From assembly GCA_903928045.1 (NCBI GenBank), contig CAIYPH010000628.1, forward strand, positions 1-5,183: 5,183 bases of DNA. The letters are read 5' to 3'. The position numbers and the translations under genes are program-made. The notes beneath the pieces were generated by a model that was not told the DNA's origin, searched no databases, and saw nothing but the letters and a program-made list of their open reading frames with translations. Within the stretch, counting starts at the first letter, position 1. The number at the start of each line of letters is the position of its first letter. This stretch comes from an uncultured Rhodospirillales bacterium. GTDB taxonomy: Bacteria > Pseudomonadota > Alphaproteobacteria > Acetobacterales > Acetobacteraceae. Shown here piece by piece: positions 1-5,183 of the stretch.

Positions 1-447
1 AAGGTCGCACTGGCCGCTCATGGCGCCAGGCACACCATCAAACCAGTTCTTGCACGGCAGAGCGCCGCAGCATAACGTCCAAACCAGCAGCGCTCGATCG
101 GCCAATTTCAACAGAGATCGGGACATCCCCTTGCCCCGGACGAGAGGGTGTCAACCGAGCTGAGGGTCGCGACATTGGCGCCGCTGCCAAGATGAACAAT
201 GATCGACACGAATGACCTCCATAAGCCGGTGCGACTTGGGGCCAGTATTTTTTCTGGAACACAGATATGCGCACGGGTTGGCATACTCCGCAGAACCAAT
301 GAACAAAGCGTTGCCACATTCCGAAATTTGGCGCGTCGTTCAGATGGCTGGACGATGGCCCGGCGGAGGTATTCAAGCCGAATAATTTGGCTAAGCTGAT
401 CGCCGAGCCGCGGCAGGTCGAATGCGGCCAGAGAAAGGGAGATCCCA
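1..447. other. Left-edge region with no convincing gene
   Basis: I find no credible coding sequence here. The open frames on both strands lack a recognisable domain, have no good ribosome binding site and show unbiased third positions. Base composition is clearly less GC-rich than the rest of the window (29 of 60 G/C in 241-300 against 49 of 60 in 481-540), as expected for intergenic DNA or a decayed or foreign fragment. A frame open from the left edge ends in TAA at 73-75 and could be the last 24 codons of an upstream gene, but I do not recognise the peptide. The final part, from roughly 300 to 447, should hold the promoter of the downstream dehydrogenase gene; no clear -35/-10 pair stands out. 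A decayed transposase was considered but could not be matched to any family by eye. Confidence 0.5.
376..392. promoter_or_regulatory. Imperfect inverted repeat upstream of the SDR gene (possible operator)
   Basis: AGCCGAA and TTTGGCT flank a TAA centre; six of the seven arm pairs are complementary and the seventh is a G-T pair. It lies 55 bp before the dehydrogenase start, where a repressor or activator could sit. A short imperfect repeat like this can arise by chance and no regulator gene is in the window, so the call is weak. Confidence 0.2.
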
Positions 448-1239
448 ATGGGACAGGTTCAAGGAAAGGTCGCTTACGTGACCGGCGGTGCAGCCGGCAT
501 CGGCGCGGCCTGCGCGAAGACGCTGGCGCGCGAGGGCGCCAAGGTGATGATCACCGACCTCGATGACGCGAGGGGCGAAAAACTCGTCGCCGAGATCAAG
601 GCGGCCGGTGGCGAGGCGGCGTTCCGCCACCAGGATGTGACGGAAGAGGCCGCCTGGGCCGGGCTGATCGCCGATACAGAGGCGCTGTTCGGCCGGCTCG
701 ATATCATGGTCGCCAATGCCGGCATCGCCATTTTCGGCCCGGCCTCCACCATGTCGCTGGCGGATTTCCGCCGGCAGAACGCGGTGAACGTGGAGGGCGT
801 GTTCCTCTCCGCCCGCTCGGCGATCCCGGCGATGCGGCGCGTCGGTGGCGGCTCGATGATCCTGATTTCCTCGGTGGCGGGGCTGCGCGGCTCGGCCAAT
901 CTCGCCGGCTACAGCGCCAGCAAGGGCGCGGTGCGGCTGCTCTCGAAGTCCCTGGCGCTCGAATTGGCGCATGAGGGCATCCGGGTGAACTCGGTACATC
1001 CCGGCATCATCATCACGGAGATCTGGGAGAAAGCGGCGACGCGGGCCGGCGGCGGGCTGAACGCACCGCTCGACCCGCAGGTGCTGGGCGCGGCGGTGCC
1101 GATCGGCAAGCCCTCCAGCCCGCAGGAGATCGCCAATGGCGTGTTGTTCCTGGCCTCCGACGCCTCGCACCACATGACCGGCGCGGAGCTGGTGATCGAC
1201 GGCGGCATCACCGCTGGCGCGGTGCGCCGCCCGAGCTGA
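448..1239 (+). CDS. Classical SDR family NAD(P)-dependent oxidoreductase
   Basis: A 263-residue cytosolic short-chain dehydrogenase/reductase of normal length for the classical subfamily. The Rossmann motif TGGAAGIG is at residues 12-19. An acidic residue, Asp37, sits at the end of beta-2, which in this family favours NAD(H) over NADP(H). ANAG is at 89-92. The catalytic tetrad is complete: Asn114, Ser142, Tyr155 and Lys159, the last two in YSASK. VHPG follows at 183-186 and the usual C-terminal GAELVIDGG segment is present. The ATG is supported by GGGAG at 437-441 with a 6-nt spacer. The SKGAVRLLSK and IRVNSVHPG stretches recall the cyclopentanol dehydrogenase / 3beta(17beta)-hydroxysteroid dehydrogenase group, so oxidation of a secondary alcohol (alicyclic or a beta-hydroxyacyl/steroid substrate) is likely, but SDR substrates cannot be read from sequence. 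It stands alone on its strand and converges on the TenA gene with a 17-bp gap. The family call is secure; the substrate is unknown. Confidence 0.95.
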   Translation: MGQVQGKVAYVTGGAAGIGAACAKTLAREGAKVMITDLDDARGEKLVAEIKAAGGEAAFRHQDVTEEAAWAGLIADTEALFGRLDIMVANAGIAIFGPASTMSLADFRRQNAVNVEGVFLSARSAIPAMRRVGGGSMILISSVAGLRGSANLAGYSASKGAVRLLSKSLALELAHEGIRVNSVHPGIIITEIWEKAATRAGGGLNAPLDPQVLGAAVPIGKPSSPQEIANGVLFLASDASHHMTGAELVIDGGITAGAVRRPS

Positions 1240-1256
1240 TCAGGCGGGGCGGAAGG

Positions 1257-1934
1257 TTAGCCAGCGGCGAGCCCCATATCCCAGAAGGCGGCTTCGAGAC
1301 GGGTCGCGGCGCGGAACGTCTCGAGCAGCTTGGGGTAGCGGGCTTCGGCGCCGCGGGCGGCGCCAATACGTTCGAGCCGCGCGATGGCGGCGCTGACGGC
1401 GGCGACGTATTCCGGTCCGGAATAGGCCTCCATCCAGGCGTTGTAGGTGTTGCCTTCGCGCACCGTCGTGGGGTCCTCCAGCAACAGCGCCACCGCCTCG
1501 GCATAGCCGACCACGCAGGGGGCGAGCGCGGTCTCAAGGTCAAGCCGGTCACCGGCGAGGCCGCAATCGAGCACGAAGCGGGTATAGGCGACGCATTCCA
1601 TCGCCTCGGGTTCGGCCGCCATCTGCGCTTCGGTCAGCCCCCAATCGCGGCAATAGGCGACATGCAGGGGCATTTCGGTATCGACGATGGTGGTGACCGC
1701 AGCAGCCGCGCCGCGCAGATCCTCCAGCGTGTCGGACTTCACCGCCGCAAGCGCGTAGGCGCGGGCGAAGTGGATGAGGAAGAGATAGTCCTGCTTGAGG
1801 AAATGCTGGAAGGCCGGGCGCGCCAGGGTGCCGGCGCCGAGTTGGCGGACGAAGGCGTGGCGGACATAGTTGGTCCAATCCGCGCCGGCATCGCGGCGCA
1901 GGCGGCCAAACAGGCCGGTATCGAGTGGCAGCAT
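1257..1934 (-). CDS. tenA: TenA family protein (thiaminase II / aminopyrimidine aminohydrolase-like)
   Basis: A 225-residue all-helical protein of typical TenA length. TenA proteins hydrolyse 4-amino-5-aminomethyl-2-methylpyrimidine, a thiamine breakdown product, to the HMP pyrimidine for thiamine salvage; some also cleave thiamine. By eye alignment to Bacillus subtilis TenA, Asp49 in [11 protein letters not shown] matches Asp44, Tyr117 matches Tyr112, Cys140 in ALAPC matches the nucleophile Cys135, Tyr164 in TYNAW matches Tyr163, and Glu214 in RLEAAFWDM matches Glu205. This is therefore the Cys-containing TenA_C type. One substitution is visible: Phe52 where B. subtilis has Tyr47. I chose the ATG at 1934 because AGGAAGAG (1941-1948) precedes it by 6 nt and family similarity starts just after it; an upstream in-frame ATG at 2051 would run through the racemase start and promoter. 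It diverges from the racemase gene. No other thiamine gene is nearby and no THI-box element is recognisable in its leader, so its job in this locus is uncertain. Confidence 0.9.
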   Translation of the reverse strand: MLPLDTGLFGRLRRDAGADWTNYVRHAFVRQLGAGTLARPAFQHFLKQDYLFLIHFARAYALAAVKSDTLEDLRGAAAAVTTIVDTEMPLHVAYCRDWGLTEAQMAAEPEAMECVAYTRFVLDCGLAGDRLDLETALAPCVVGYAEAVALLLEDPTTVREGNTYNAWMEAYSGPEYVAAVSAAIARLERIGAARGAEARYPKLLETFRAATRLEAAFWDMGLAAG

Positions 1935-1973
1935 GGCGATCTCTTCCTGTTGCGTCCCCGCCTGGGGTACGGA

Positions 1974-2002
1974 TTGGCGCGAACCGGCGACCATCCTATC
2001 CT
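1974..2002 (+). promoter_or_regulatory. Possible sigma-70-type promoter of the racemase gene
   Basis: TTGGCG at 1974-1979 and TATCCT at 1997-2002 are separated by 17 nt, each matching four of six consensus bases. Transcription would begin near 2009, giving a short leader that includes the GGGAG ribosome site. It lies in the 92-bp divergent spacer with TenA. Promoter calls by eye in GC-rich DNA are unreliable. Confidence 0.35.
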
Positions 2003-2014
2003 GCGCTGAAGCAA

Positions 2015-2019
2015 GGGAG
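2015..2019 (+). promoter_or_regulatory. Ribosome binding site that fixes the racemase start
   Basis: GGGAG lies 7 nt before the ATG at 2027. An in-frame ATG further upstream at 1925 would add 34 residues overlapping the TenA start and the putative promoter, and these match nothing in the family. A second ATG three codons in, at 2036, is possible but is spaced less well. Confidence 0.7.
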
Positions 2020-2026
2020 AACGCCG

Positions 2027-3124
2027 ATGGCGAACATGACAGGCAGCACATCGAAGGGCCCGCTCGCCGGGCTCAGGGTCGTCGAATTCGCCGGCATCGG
2101 GCCCGGCCCCTACGCGGCGATGCTGTTGGCGGATATGGGCGCCGATGTGGTGCGGATCGACCGGCCGGGCGCCACTCGGCGGGCCAATGACGTCACGCTG
2201 CGCGGCCGGCGGATCGTGCCGCTCGATCTGAAGCAGCCCGCGGATATCGCGGCGGCGCGGGACCTGGTGGACCGCGCCGAGGTGCTGATCGAGGGGTTCC
2301 GGCCCGGCGTGATGGAGCGCCTCGGCCTCGGGCCGGAGGAGGCGCTCGCGCGCAATCCGCGGCTGGTCTACGGACGCATGACCGGCTGGGGCCAGAGCGG
2401 GCCGCTGGCGCCCTGGGCAGGGCATGACATCGACTATATCGCGATCACCGGCGCGCTCGCCGCCATCGGCCCGCAGCAGGGCAAGCCGGTGCCACCGCTC
2501 AACCTGGTCGGCGATTTCGGCGGTGGCTCGCTCTATCTCGTCACCGGCATTCTCGCCGCGGTGATGTCGGCGCGGCAGACCGGGCAGGGCCAGGTGGTGG
2601 ATTGTGCGATCAGCGATTGCGTCGTGCACATGCTCTCGATGTTCCATGGCATGCTCGCCAGCGGCACCTGGAGCACGGCGCGCGGGACCAATCTGCTGGA
2701 TGGTGGCGCGCCCTACTACACGACCTATGAATGCGCTGACGGCAAGCACATCGCGGTGGGGGCGCTGGAGCCGCAATTCTACGCCACGCTGCGCGCCAAG
2801 GCCGGGCTGACCGGGCCGGAATTCGACGAGCAGCGCGACAAGGCGCAGTGGCCGGACCAGCACGCCCGCGCCGCCGCGATTTTTCGCACCAAGACGCGCG
2901 ACGAATGGGCCGCCATCCTGGAAGGCAGCGACGCCTGTGCCGCCCCGGTGCTGACTATGACGGAGGCCCCGGCGCATCCGCACCTCAAGGCGCGCGATGC
3001 CTTCGTGACGATCGATGGTGTGGTGCAGTCGGCGCCGGCGCCGCGCTTTTCGGGCACCCCGACCGAGGCGGGGCCGCCGAGCCCAGCGGTCAGTGCGGCA
3101 GAGGCGATTGCGGGCTGGGGGTGA
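2027..3124 (+). CDS. Alpha-methylacyl-CoA racemase (CaiB/BaiF family III CoA-transferase fold)
   Basis: A 365-residue cytosolic enzyme that should interconvert (2R)- and (2S)-2-methylacyl-CoA esters, the step that lets stereospecific acyl-CoA dehydrogenases or oxidases act on methyl-branched chains such as phytanate, bile-acid or sterol side chains. It follows the human AMACR/Mycobacterium MCR pattern throughout: the N-terminal segment [20 protein letters not shown] (25-44), then GHDIDY (132-137), [11 protein letters not shown] (157-167), [11 protein letters not shown] (224-234), VGALEPQFY (244-252) and a late DACAAPVLT. His133, Asp163 and Glu248 fall at spacings of 30 and 85 residues, identical to the catalytic His126/Asp156/Glu241 of M. 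tuberculosis MCR. This argues for a racemase over a CoA-transferase, although automated annotation may give only the fold name. The active protein in this family is an interlocked dimer. The gene diverges from TenA and ends just before a strong hairpin facing the thiolase-like gene. Family certain; racemase function likely. Confidence 0.93.
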   Translation: MANMTGSTSKGPLAGLRVVEFAGIGPGPYAAMLLADMGADVVRIDRPGATRRANDVTLRGRRIVPLDLKQPADIAAARDLVDRAEVLIEGFRPGVMERLGLGPEEALARNPRLVYGRMTGWGQSGPLAPWAGHDIDYIAITGALAAIGPQQGKPVPPLNLVGDFGGGSLYLVTGILAAVMSARQTGQGQVVDCAISDCVVHMLSMFHGMLASGTWSTARGTNLLDGGAPYYTTYECADGKHIAVGALEPQFYATLRAKAGLTGPEFDEQRDKAQWPDQHARAAAIFRTKTRDEWAAILEGSDACAAPVLTMTEAPAHPHLKARDAFVTIDGVVQSAPAPRFSGTPTEAGPPSPAVSAAEAIAGWG

Positions 3125-3129
3125 CGAAA

Positions 3130-3159
3130 TTCCCCCTCCCGCACAGGCGGGAGGGGGAG
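3130..3159. terminator. Bidirectional hairpin terminator between convergent genes
   Basis: CCCCCTCCCGC (3132-3142) and its exact complement GCGGGAGGGGG (3147-3157) enclose an ACAG loop: an 11-bp, very GC-rich stem extended by a T-A pair and a wobble pair. It occupies the 42-bp gap between the racemase stop (3124) and the thiolase-like stop (3167), where a shared terminator is expected. The U-tracts are poor: TTT at 3161-3163 for the plus strand and AATTTC after the stem for the minus strand. Efficiency as an intrinsic terminator is therefore inferred; it could also protect 3' ends or be a dispersed intergenic palindrome. Confidence 0.7.
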
Positions 3160-3166
3160 GTTTCGG

Positions 3167-4309
3167 CTAGGCTTCGTTGGTGAAGACGATGGTGCCGGAG
3201 GCAGCGAACATGCCGCCGACGCCGTGGCAGACGCTGATCTTGGCGCCCTTCACCTGCGCCGGCGCCGTGCCGCGCATCTGCCGCACGCTCTCCTGCAGGG
3301 CGAACATGCCGTACATACCGGTGTGGGTGTAGGACAGGCCGCCGCCATTGGTGTTCATCGGCAGCTTGCCGCCCGGCGCGGTATTGCCCTCCTGGATGAA
3401 CGGACCGGCCTCACCACGGCCGACGAAGCCGAGGTCCTCCAGGCCGTAGATCGGCAGGTGGGCGAAGGCGTCATAGATCATCAGGTGATCGACGTCGGAG
3501 TGCTTGATCCCGGCGGCTTCGAAGGCGGTGGGGCCGGCCACCCGGAAGGCGCGCGAGCGGGTGAAGTCCTTCATCTGCGAGATCATCGGGGTCTCGACGC
3601 TCTCGCCGGTGCCGCTGATGTAGACCGGCTTCTGCGGCATGTCCTTGGCGCGATCGGCCGAGGTCAGGATCAGGGCGCCGCCACCATCGGTGACGAGGCA
3701 GCACATGAACAGGCGGAACGGCCAGGCGATCATGCGGGAATTCAGCACGTCATCGACGGTGCAGAGCTGCTGCATCGCCGCGCGCGGGTTCTGCGAGGAC
3801 CATTTGCGCTGCTGCACCGCGACCCAGGCGAGATGCTCCTCGGTGAGCCCGGTTTCCTTCATCATCCGCAGCACGGGGATGGTGAACATCGAGGGCGGGC
3901 CGAACACGCCATAGGGCATCTCGAACTGGCCCATCAGCGAGCCGCGGACCGGGGGGGCGCGGTTGAGCGCGATCTGCGACTTGCCGGATTCGCCATGGGT
4001 GATCAGCACCGTCTTGCACAGCCCGGCCGAAATGGCGGCGGCGGCATGGCGGACATGGATCATGAAGGAGCAGCCGCCAACGGCGGTGCCATCAACCCAT
4101 TTCGGCGTGAGGCCAAGGTAGTGGGCCATGTTGGTCGGGCTTTCGCCGGCGCAGGCGATGCCGTCGATGTCGGAGGGCTTGAGCCCGGCATCGGCCATGG
4201 CATTCAGCGCGCAATCGGCGTGCAGCTGGATGTTGGACATGTCGGGGATGACGCCCAGGCGGGTGGTCTCGGCGGCGCCGACGACCGCAATCTCATTTCT
4301 TTTCAGCAT
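3167..4309 (-). CDS. Thiolase family protein (SCP-x/lipid-transfer type), DUF35 partner
   Basis: A 380-residue thiolase-fold protein of the SCP-x/Ltp group that lacks the sterol carrier domain. Its N-terminus, IAVVGAAETTRLG, is typical of the group. GGCSF with Cys80 lies near the nucleophile position, but spacing to the following AAAAISAG helix suggests Cys80 may be one residue off, with Gly at the true site. The usual NEAF/HDCF motif is YDAF (279-282), the GHP motif is YTHTG with His329, and VCHGVGG with Cys361 is at the C-terminal base position. Such proteins pair with DUF35 proteins; known pairs include thiolases and the Ltp2-ChsH2 retro-aldolase of steroid side-chain degradation. It is the second gene of a minus-strand operon. 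I prefer the ATG at 4309 because AAAGGGG (4318-4324) precedes it by 8 nt; a GTG at 4318 would overlap the DUF35 stop as GTGA and add three residues. Family sure; thiolytic versus aldolytic chemistry open. Confidence 0.9.
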   Translation of the reverse strand: MLKRNEIAVVGAAETTRLGVIPDMSNIQLHADCALNAMADAGLKPSDIDGIACAGESPTNMAHYLGLTPKWVDGTAVGGCSFMIHVRHAAAAISAGLCKTVLITHGESGKSQIALNRAPPVRGSLMGQFEMPYGVFGPPSMFTIPVLRMMKETGLTEEHLAWVAVQQRKWSSQNPRAAMQQLCTVDDVLNSRMIAWPFRLFMCCLVTDGGGALILTSADRAKDMPQKPVYISGTGESVETPMISQMKDFTRSRAFRVAGPTAFEAAGIKHSDVDHLMIYDAFAHLPIYGLEDLGFVGRGEAGPFIQEGNTAPGGKLPMNTNGGGLSYTHTGMYGMFALQESVRQMRGTAPAQVKGAKISVCHGVGGMFAASGTIVFTNEA

Positions 4310-4314
4310 GTTGC

Positions 4315-4743
4315 TCACCCCTTTACCGACGAAGCATTGGGCGCCGGCTGGAACAGCGGCAGCGTGATCTCGTCGTTCATCTTCTCGAAATGCGGCACGA
4401 GCGCCATGTCGAGCGGCAGCGCCTCGGGGGTCTGCGCGCAGTTGACGATGTTGGTCATCATGCGCGGGCCTTCCTCAAGCTCGACCACCGCGATCGCGTA
4501 GGGTGGCGTGAAGCCGGGTGCCGGGCGGTGATGGATGACGTAGCTGAACAGCCGCGCCTTGCCGGAGGCCTTGAACACGCTGACGCTGCGGCTGGCGCAG
4601 GCCGGGCAGAACGGCCGCGGCGGGAAATAGACGTTGGCGCAATCATCGCACTTTTGCAGGCGGATCTCGCCGGCCTGGGTGCCTTCCCAGAAATGCTTGG
4701 TCTCGGGGGTCGGCTGCGGCAGCGGCCGCTTGGACTCGGACAT
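4315..4743 (-). CDS. DUF35 OB-fold protein with zinc ribbon (acyl-CoA-binding thiolase partner)
   Basis: A 142-residue two-domain protein of usual DUF35 length. After an N-terminal helix carrying FWEGTQAGEIRLQKC come two CxxC pairs, Cys32/Cys35 and Cys46/Cys49, forming a rubredoxin-like zinc ribbon with the family PPRPFCPAC signature. The OB-fold region covers roughly residues 55-130 and includes FSYVIHHRPAPGF and the hallmark VVELEEGPRMMTN. These proteins have no known catalysis of their own; they bind the CoA part of the substrate and form a complex with a thiolase-fold subunit, as ChsH2 does with Ltp2. The gene directly precedes the thiolase-like gene, ending 5 bp before that gene's ATG (or overlapping its GTG by 4 bp), which is strong operon evidence. 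The ATG at 4743 is supported by GAGAGGA (4751-4757) with a 7-nt spacer. The family call is secure. Confidence 0.93.
   Translation of the reverse strand: MSESKRPLPQPTPETKHFWEGTQAGEIRLQKCDDCANVYFPPRPFCPACASRSVSVFKASGKARLFSYVIHHRPAPGFTPPYAIAVVELEEGPRMMTNIVNCAQTPEALPLDMALVPHFEKMNDEITLPLFQPAPNASSVKG
4318..4324 (-). promoter_or_regulatory. Ribosome binding site deciding the thiolase-like gene start
   Basis: Read on the minus strand, AAAGGGG ends 8 nt before the ATG at 4309 and sits on the last codons of the DUF35 gene. The alternative GTG start overlaps this site itself and would have no correctly spaced Shine-Dalgarno sequence. Either start implies translational coupling between the two genes. 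Confidence 0.5.
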
Positions 4744-4777
4744 GTTTCCATCCTCTCGGTTGCAGTCAATTCTTCGT

Positions 4778-4795
4778 CGTAAGCGCTTGCTTATG
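4778..4795. promoter_or_regulatory. Palindromic candidate operator in the divergent DUF35/acyl-CoA dehydrogenase spacer
   Basis: TAAGC, a GCTT centre and GCTTA make a perfect 5-bp inverted repeat at 4780-4793, overlapping a second palindrome AAGCGCTT (4781-4788). It lies 35 bp upstream of the DUF35 start. On the minus strand the sequence AGCAAGCGCTTACG partly resembles the actinobacterial KstR2-type half-sites (CAAG, two bases, CTT). A TetR-family repressor responding to an acyl-CoA would be the usual candidate for such a locus, but no regulator gene is in view. Confidence 0.35.
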
Positions 4796-4850
4796 CGCCT
4801 TTTTCCACGGTTGCGGCCGATTGTGCGGCGCCCCCATGGATCGATTGGTT

Positions 4851-4878
4851 TTGCACCTGAACGCGAACCGGGTAACGT
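4851..4878 (+). promoter_or_regulatory. Weak promoter-like pair before the acyl-CoA dehydrogenase gene
   Basis: TTGCAC at 4851-4856 and TAACGT at 4873-4878 are 16 nt apart, each matching about half of the sigma-70 consensus. The position, some 45 bp before the start codon, is reasonable. I list it as the best candidate in this spacer only. Confidence 0.2.
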
Positions 4879-4922
4879 GTCAATCGAGCGGCCAGACCAA
4901 AGGGCCGACGGGATGGAGCGCC

Positions 4923-5183
4923 ATGAATTTCGATTTTTCCGATGATCTGAATCAGTTGCGGGACCAGGCGCGGCGCTACCTTGCCGAGCACTGCACCTCC
5001 AAGCATGTCCGCTCGGTGCTGGAGGGGGAGAAGTCCTATGACGGAGCGCTATGGCAGGGCATGGCCGACATGGGCTGGCTCGGCGCCGCCATCCCCGAGG
5101 AATATGGCGGGGCGGGGCTCGGCCATGAGGGGCTGTGCATCATCGCCGAGGAGCTCGGCCGCGTCGCCGCCCCGGTGCCCTTC
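4923..5183 (+). CDS. Acyl-CoA dehydrogenase, N-terminal part (cut by window end)
   Basis: The first 87 codons of an FAD-dependent acyl-CoA dehydrogenase, open to the last base. The start MNFDFSDDLNQLRDQARRYL is the usual first helix of the N-terminal all-alpha domain. The segment MGWLGAAIPEEYGGAG (50-65), followed by a helix with AEELGR (75-80), is the most conserved N-terminal signature. The catalytic Glu and the FAD-binding motifs lie beyond the window. The enzyme should form a trans-2-enoyl-CoA from an acyl-CoA and pass electrons to ETF. The start is supported by GGAG (4915-4918), with a short 4-nt spacer. It diverges from the DUF35-thiolase operon and fits directly downstream of the racemase step, since acyl-CoA dehydrogenases accept only one epimer of 2-methylacyl-CoA. 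In steroid-type clusters such enzymes often work as unlike pairs, so the next gene is worth seeing. Family sure; chain specificity unknown. Confidence 0.92.
   Translation, partial: MNFDFSDDLNQLRDQARRYLAEHCTSKHVRSVLEGEKSYDGALWQGMADMGWLGAAIPEEYGGAGLGHEGLCIIAEELGRVAAPVPF

Noticed and set aside
38..448. Minus-strand 136-codon frame considered as a transposase relic or small gene
   Set aside because: Its start lies on the SDR start codon, it has no Shine-Dalgarno site, and I could not align it convincingly to IS5, IS3 or other transposase motifs.
391..1173. Minus-strand open frame (260 codons) opposite the SDR gene
   Set aside because: Shadow of the SDR coding sequence; the SDR has complete motifs and a good ribosome site, while this frame has neither.
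1935..2026. TPP riboswitch (THI box) upstream of tenA
   Set aside because: The conserved CTGAGA and CCTGAT elements are absent on both strands, and the spacer is too short to hold a full aptamer together with a promoter.
1935..2051. Longer TenA start at 2051 adding 39 residues
   Set aside because: The extension covers the racemase start and putative promoter, does not look like TenA sequence, and the ATG at 1934 has a well-placed AGGAAG.
1739..2983. Long minus-strand open frame (414 codons) opposite the racemase
   Set aside because: Arg/Ala/His-rich low-complexity translation with no recognisable motif. It lies antisense to the racemase, whose catalytic residues are intact, and overlaps tenA in another frame.
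3224..4501. Long plus-strand open frame (425 codons) opposite the thiolase-like and DUF35 genes
   Set aside because: Antisense shadow of real genes in GC-rich DNA: composition rich in Gly, Ala, Arg, His and Asp, no domain, no ribosome site, and it crosses the junction of two well-supported minus-strand genes.

Overview
This 5.2 kb stretch is GC-rich (one 60-base row inside the first gene, 481-540, counts 49 G/C). It is densely packed with genes that alternate in direction. The codon usage, Shine-Dalgarno sites of the GGGAG/AGGAAG type and gene content suggest a high-GC proteobacterium, most likely an alphaproteobacterium. This is inferred from style and family content only; no marker gene is present.

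Layout: 1-447 has no convincing gene and is visibly less GC-rich (29 of 60 G/C in row 241-300). At 448-1239 (+) is a classical short-chain dehydrogenase/reductase (SDR). It converges, 17 bp apart, on a TenA-family (thiaminase II-like) gene at 1257-1934 (-). TenA diverges across a 92-bp spacer from a CaiB/BaiF-fold gene at 2027-3124 (+), whose active-site residues mark it as an alpha-methylacyl-CoA racemase. A strong hairpin at 3130-3159 separates the racemase from the convergent two-gene operon on the minus strand: a DUF35 (zinc ribbon plus OB fold) acyl-CoA-binding protein at 4315-4743, then a thiolase-like protein ending at 3167. Across a 179-bp divergent intergenic region an acyl-CoA dehydrogenase begins at 4923 (+) and runs off the end.

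Taken together, the racemase, acyl-CoA dehydrogenase, SDR and thiolase/DUF35 pair read as an acyl-CoA catabolic cluster. It probably acts on a methyl-branched or isoprenoid/steroid-like side chain: the racemase sets the stereochemistry of the 2-methyl group, the dehydrogenase introduces the double bond, the SDR may oxidise an alcohol, and the thiolase-DUF35 complex cleaves a C-C bond (thiolytic or retro-aldol). The substrate is inferred, not shown. TenA is the odd member, pointing to thiamine pyrimidine salvage or a divergent hydrolase.

I see no CRISPR array, RNA gene, complete insertion sequence or phage feature. I did not find a clearly undescribed system. The most worthwhile questions are whether the thiolase-like protein is really a thiolase or an Ltp2-like aldolase, what the divergent-promoter palindrome at 4778-4795 binds, and what the low-GC left edge is a relic of.
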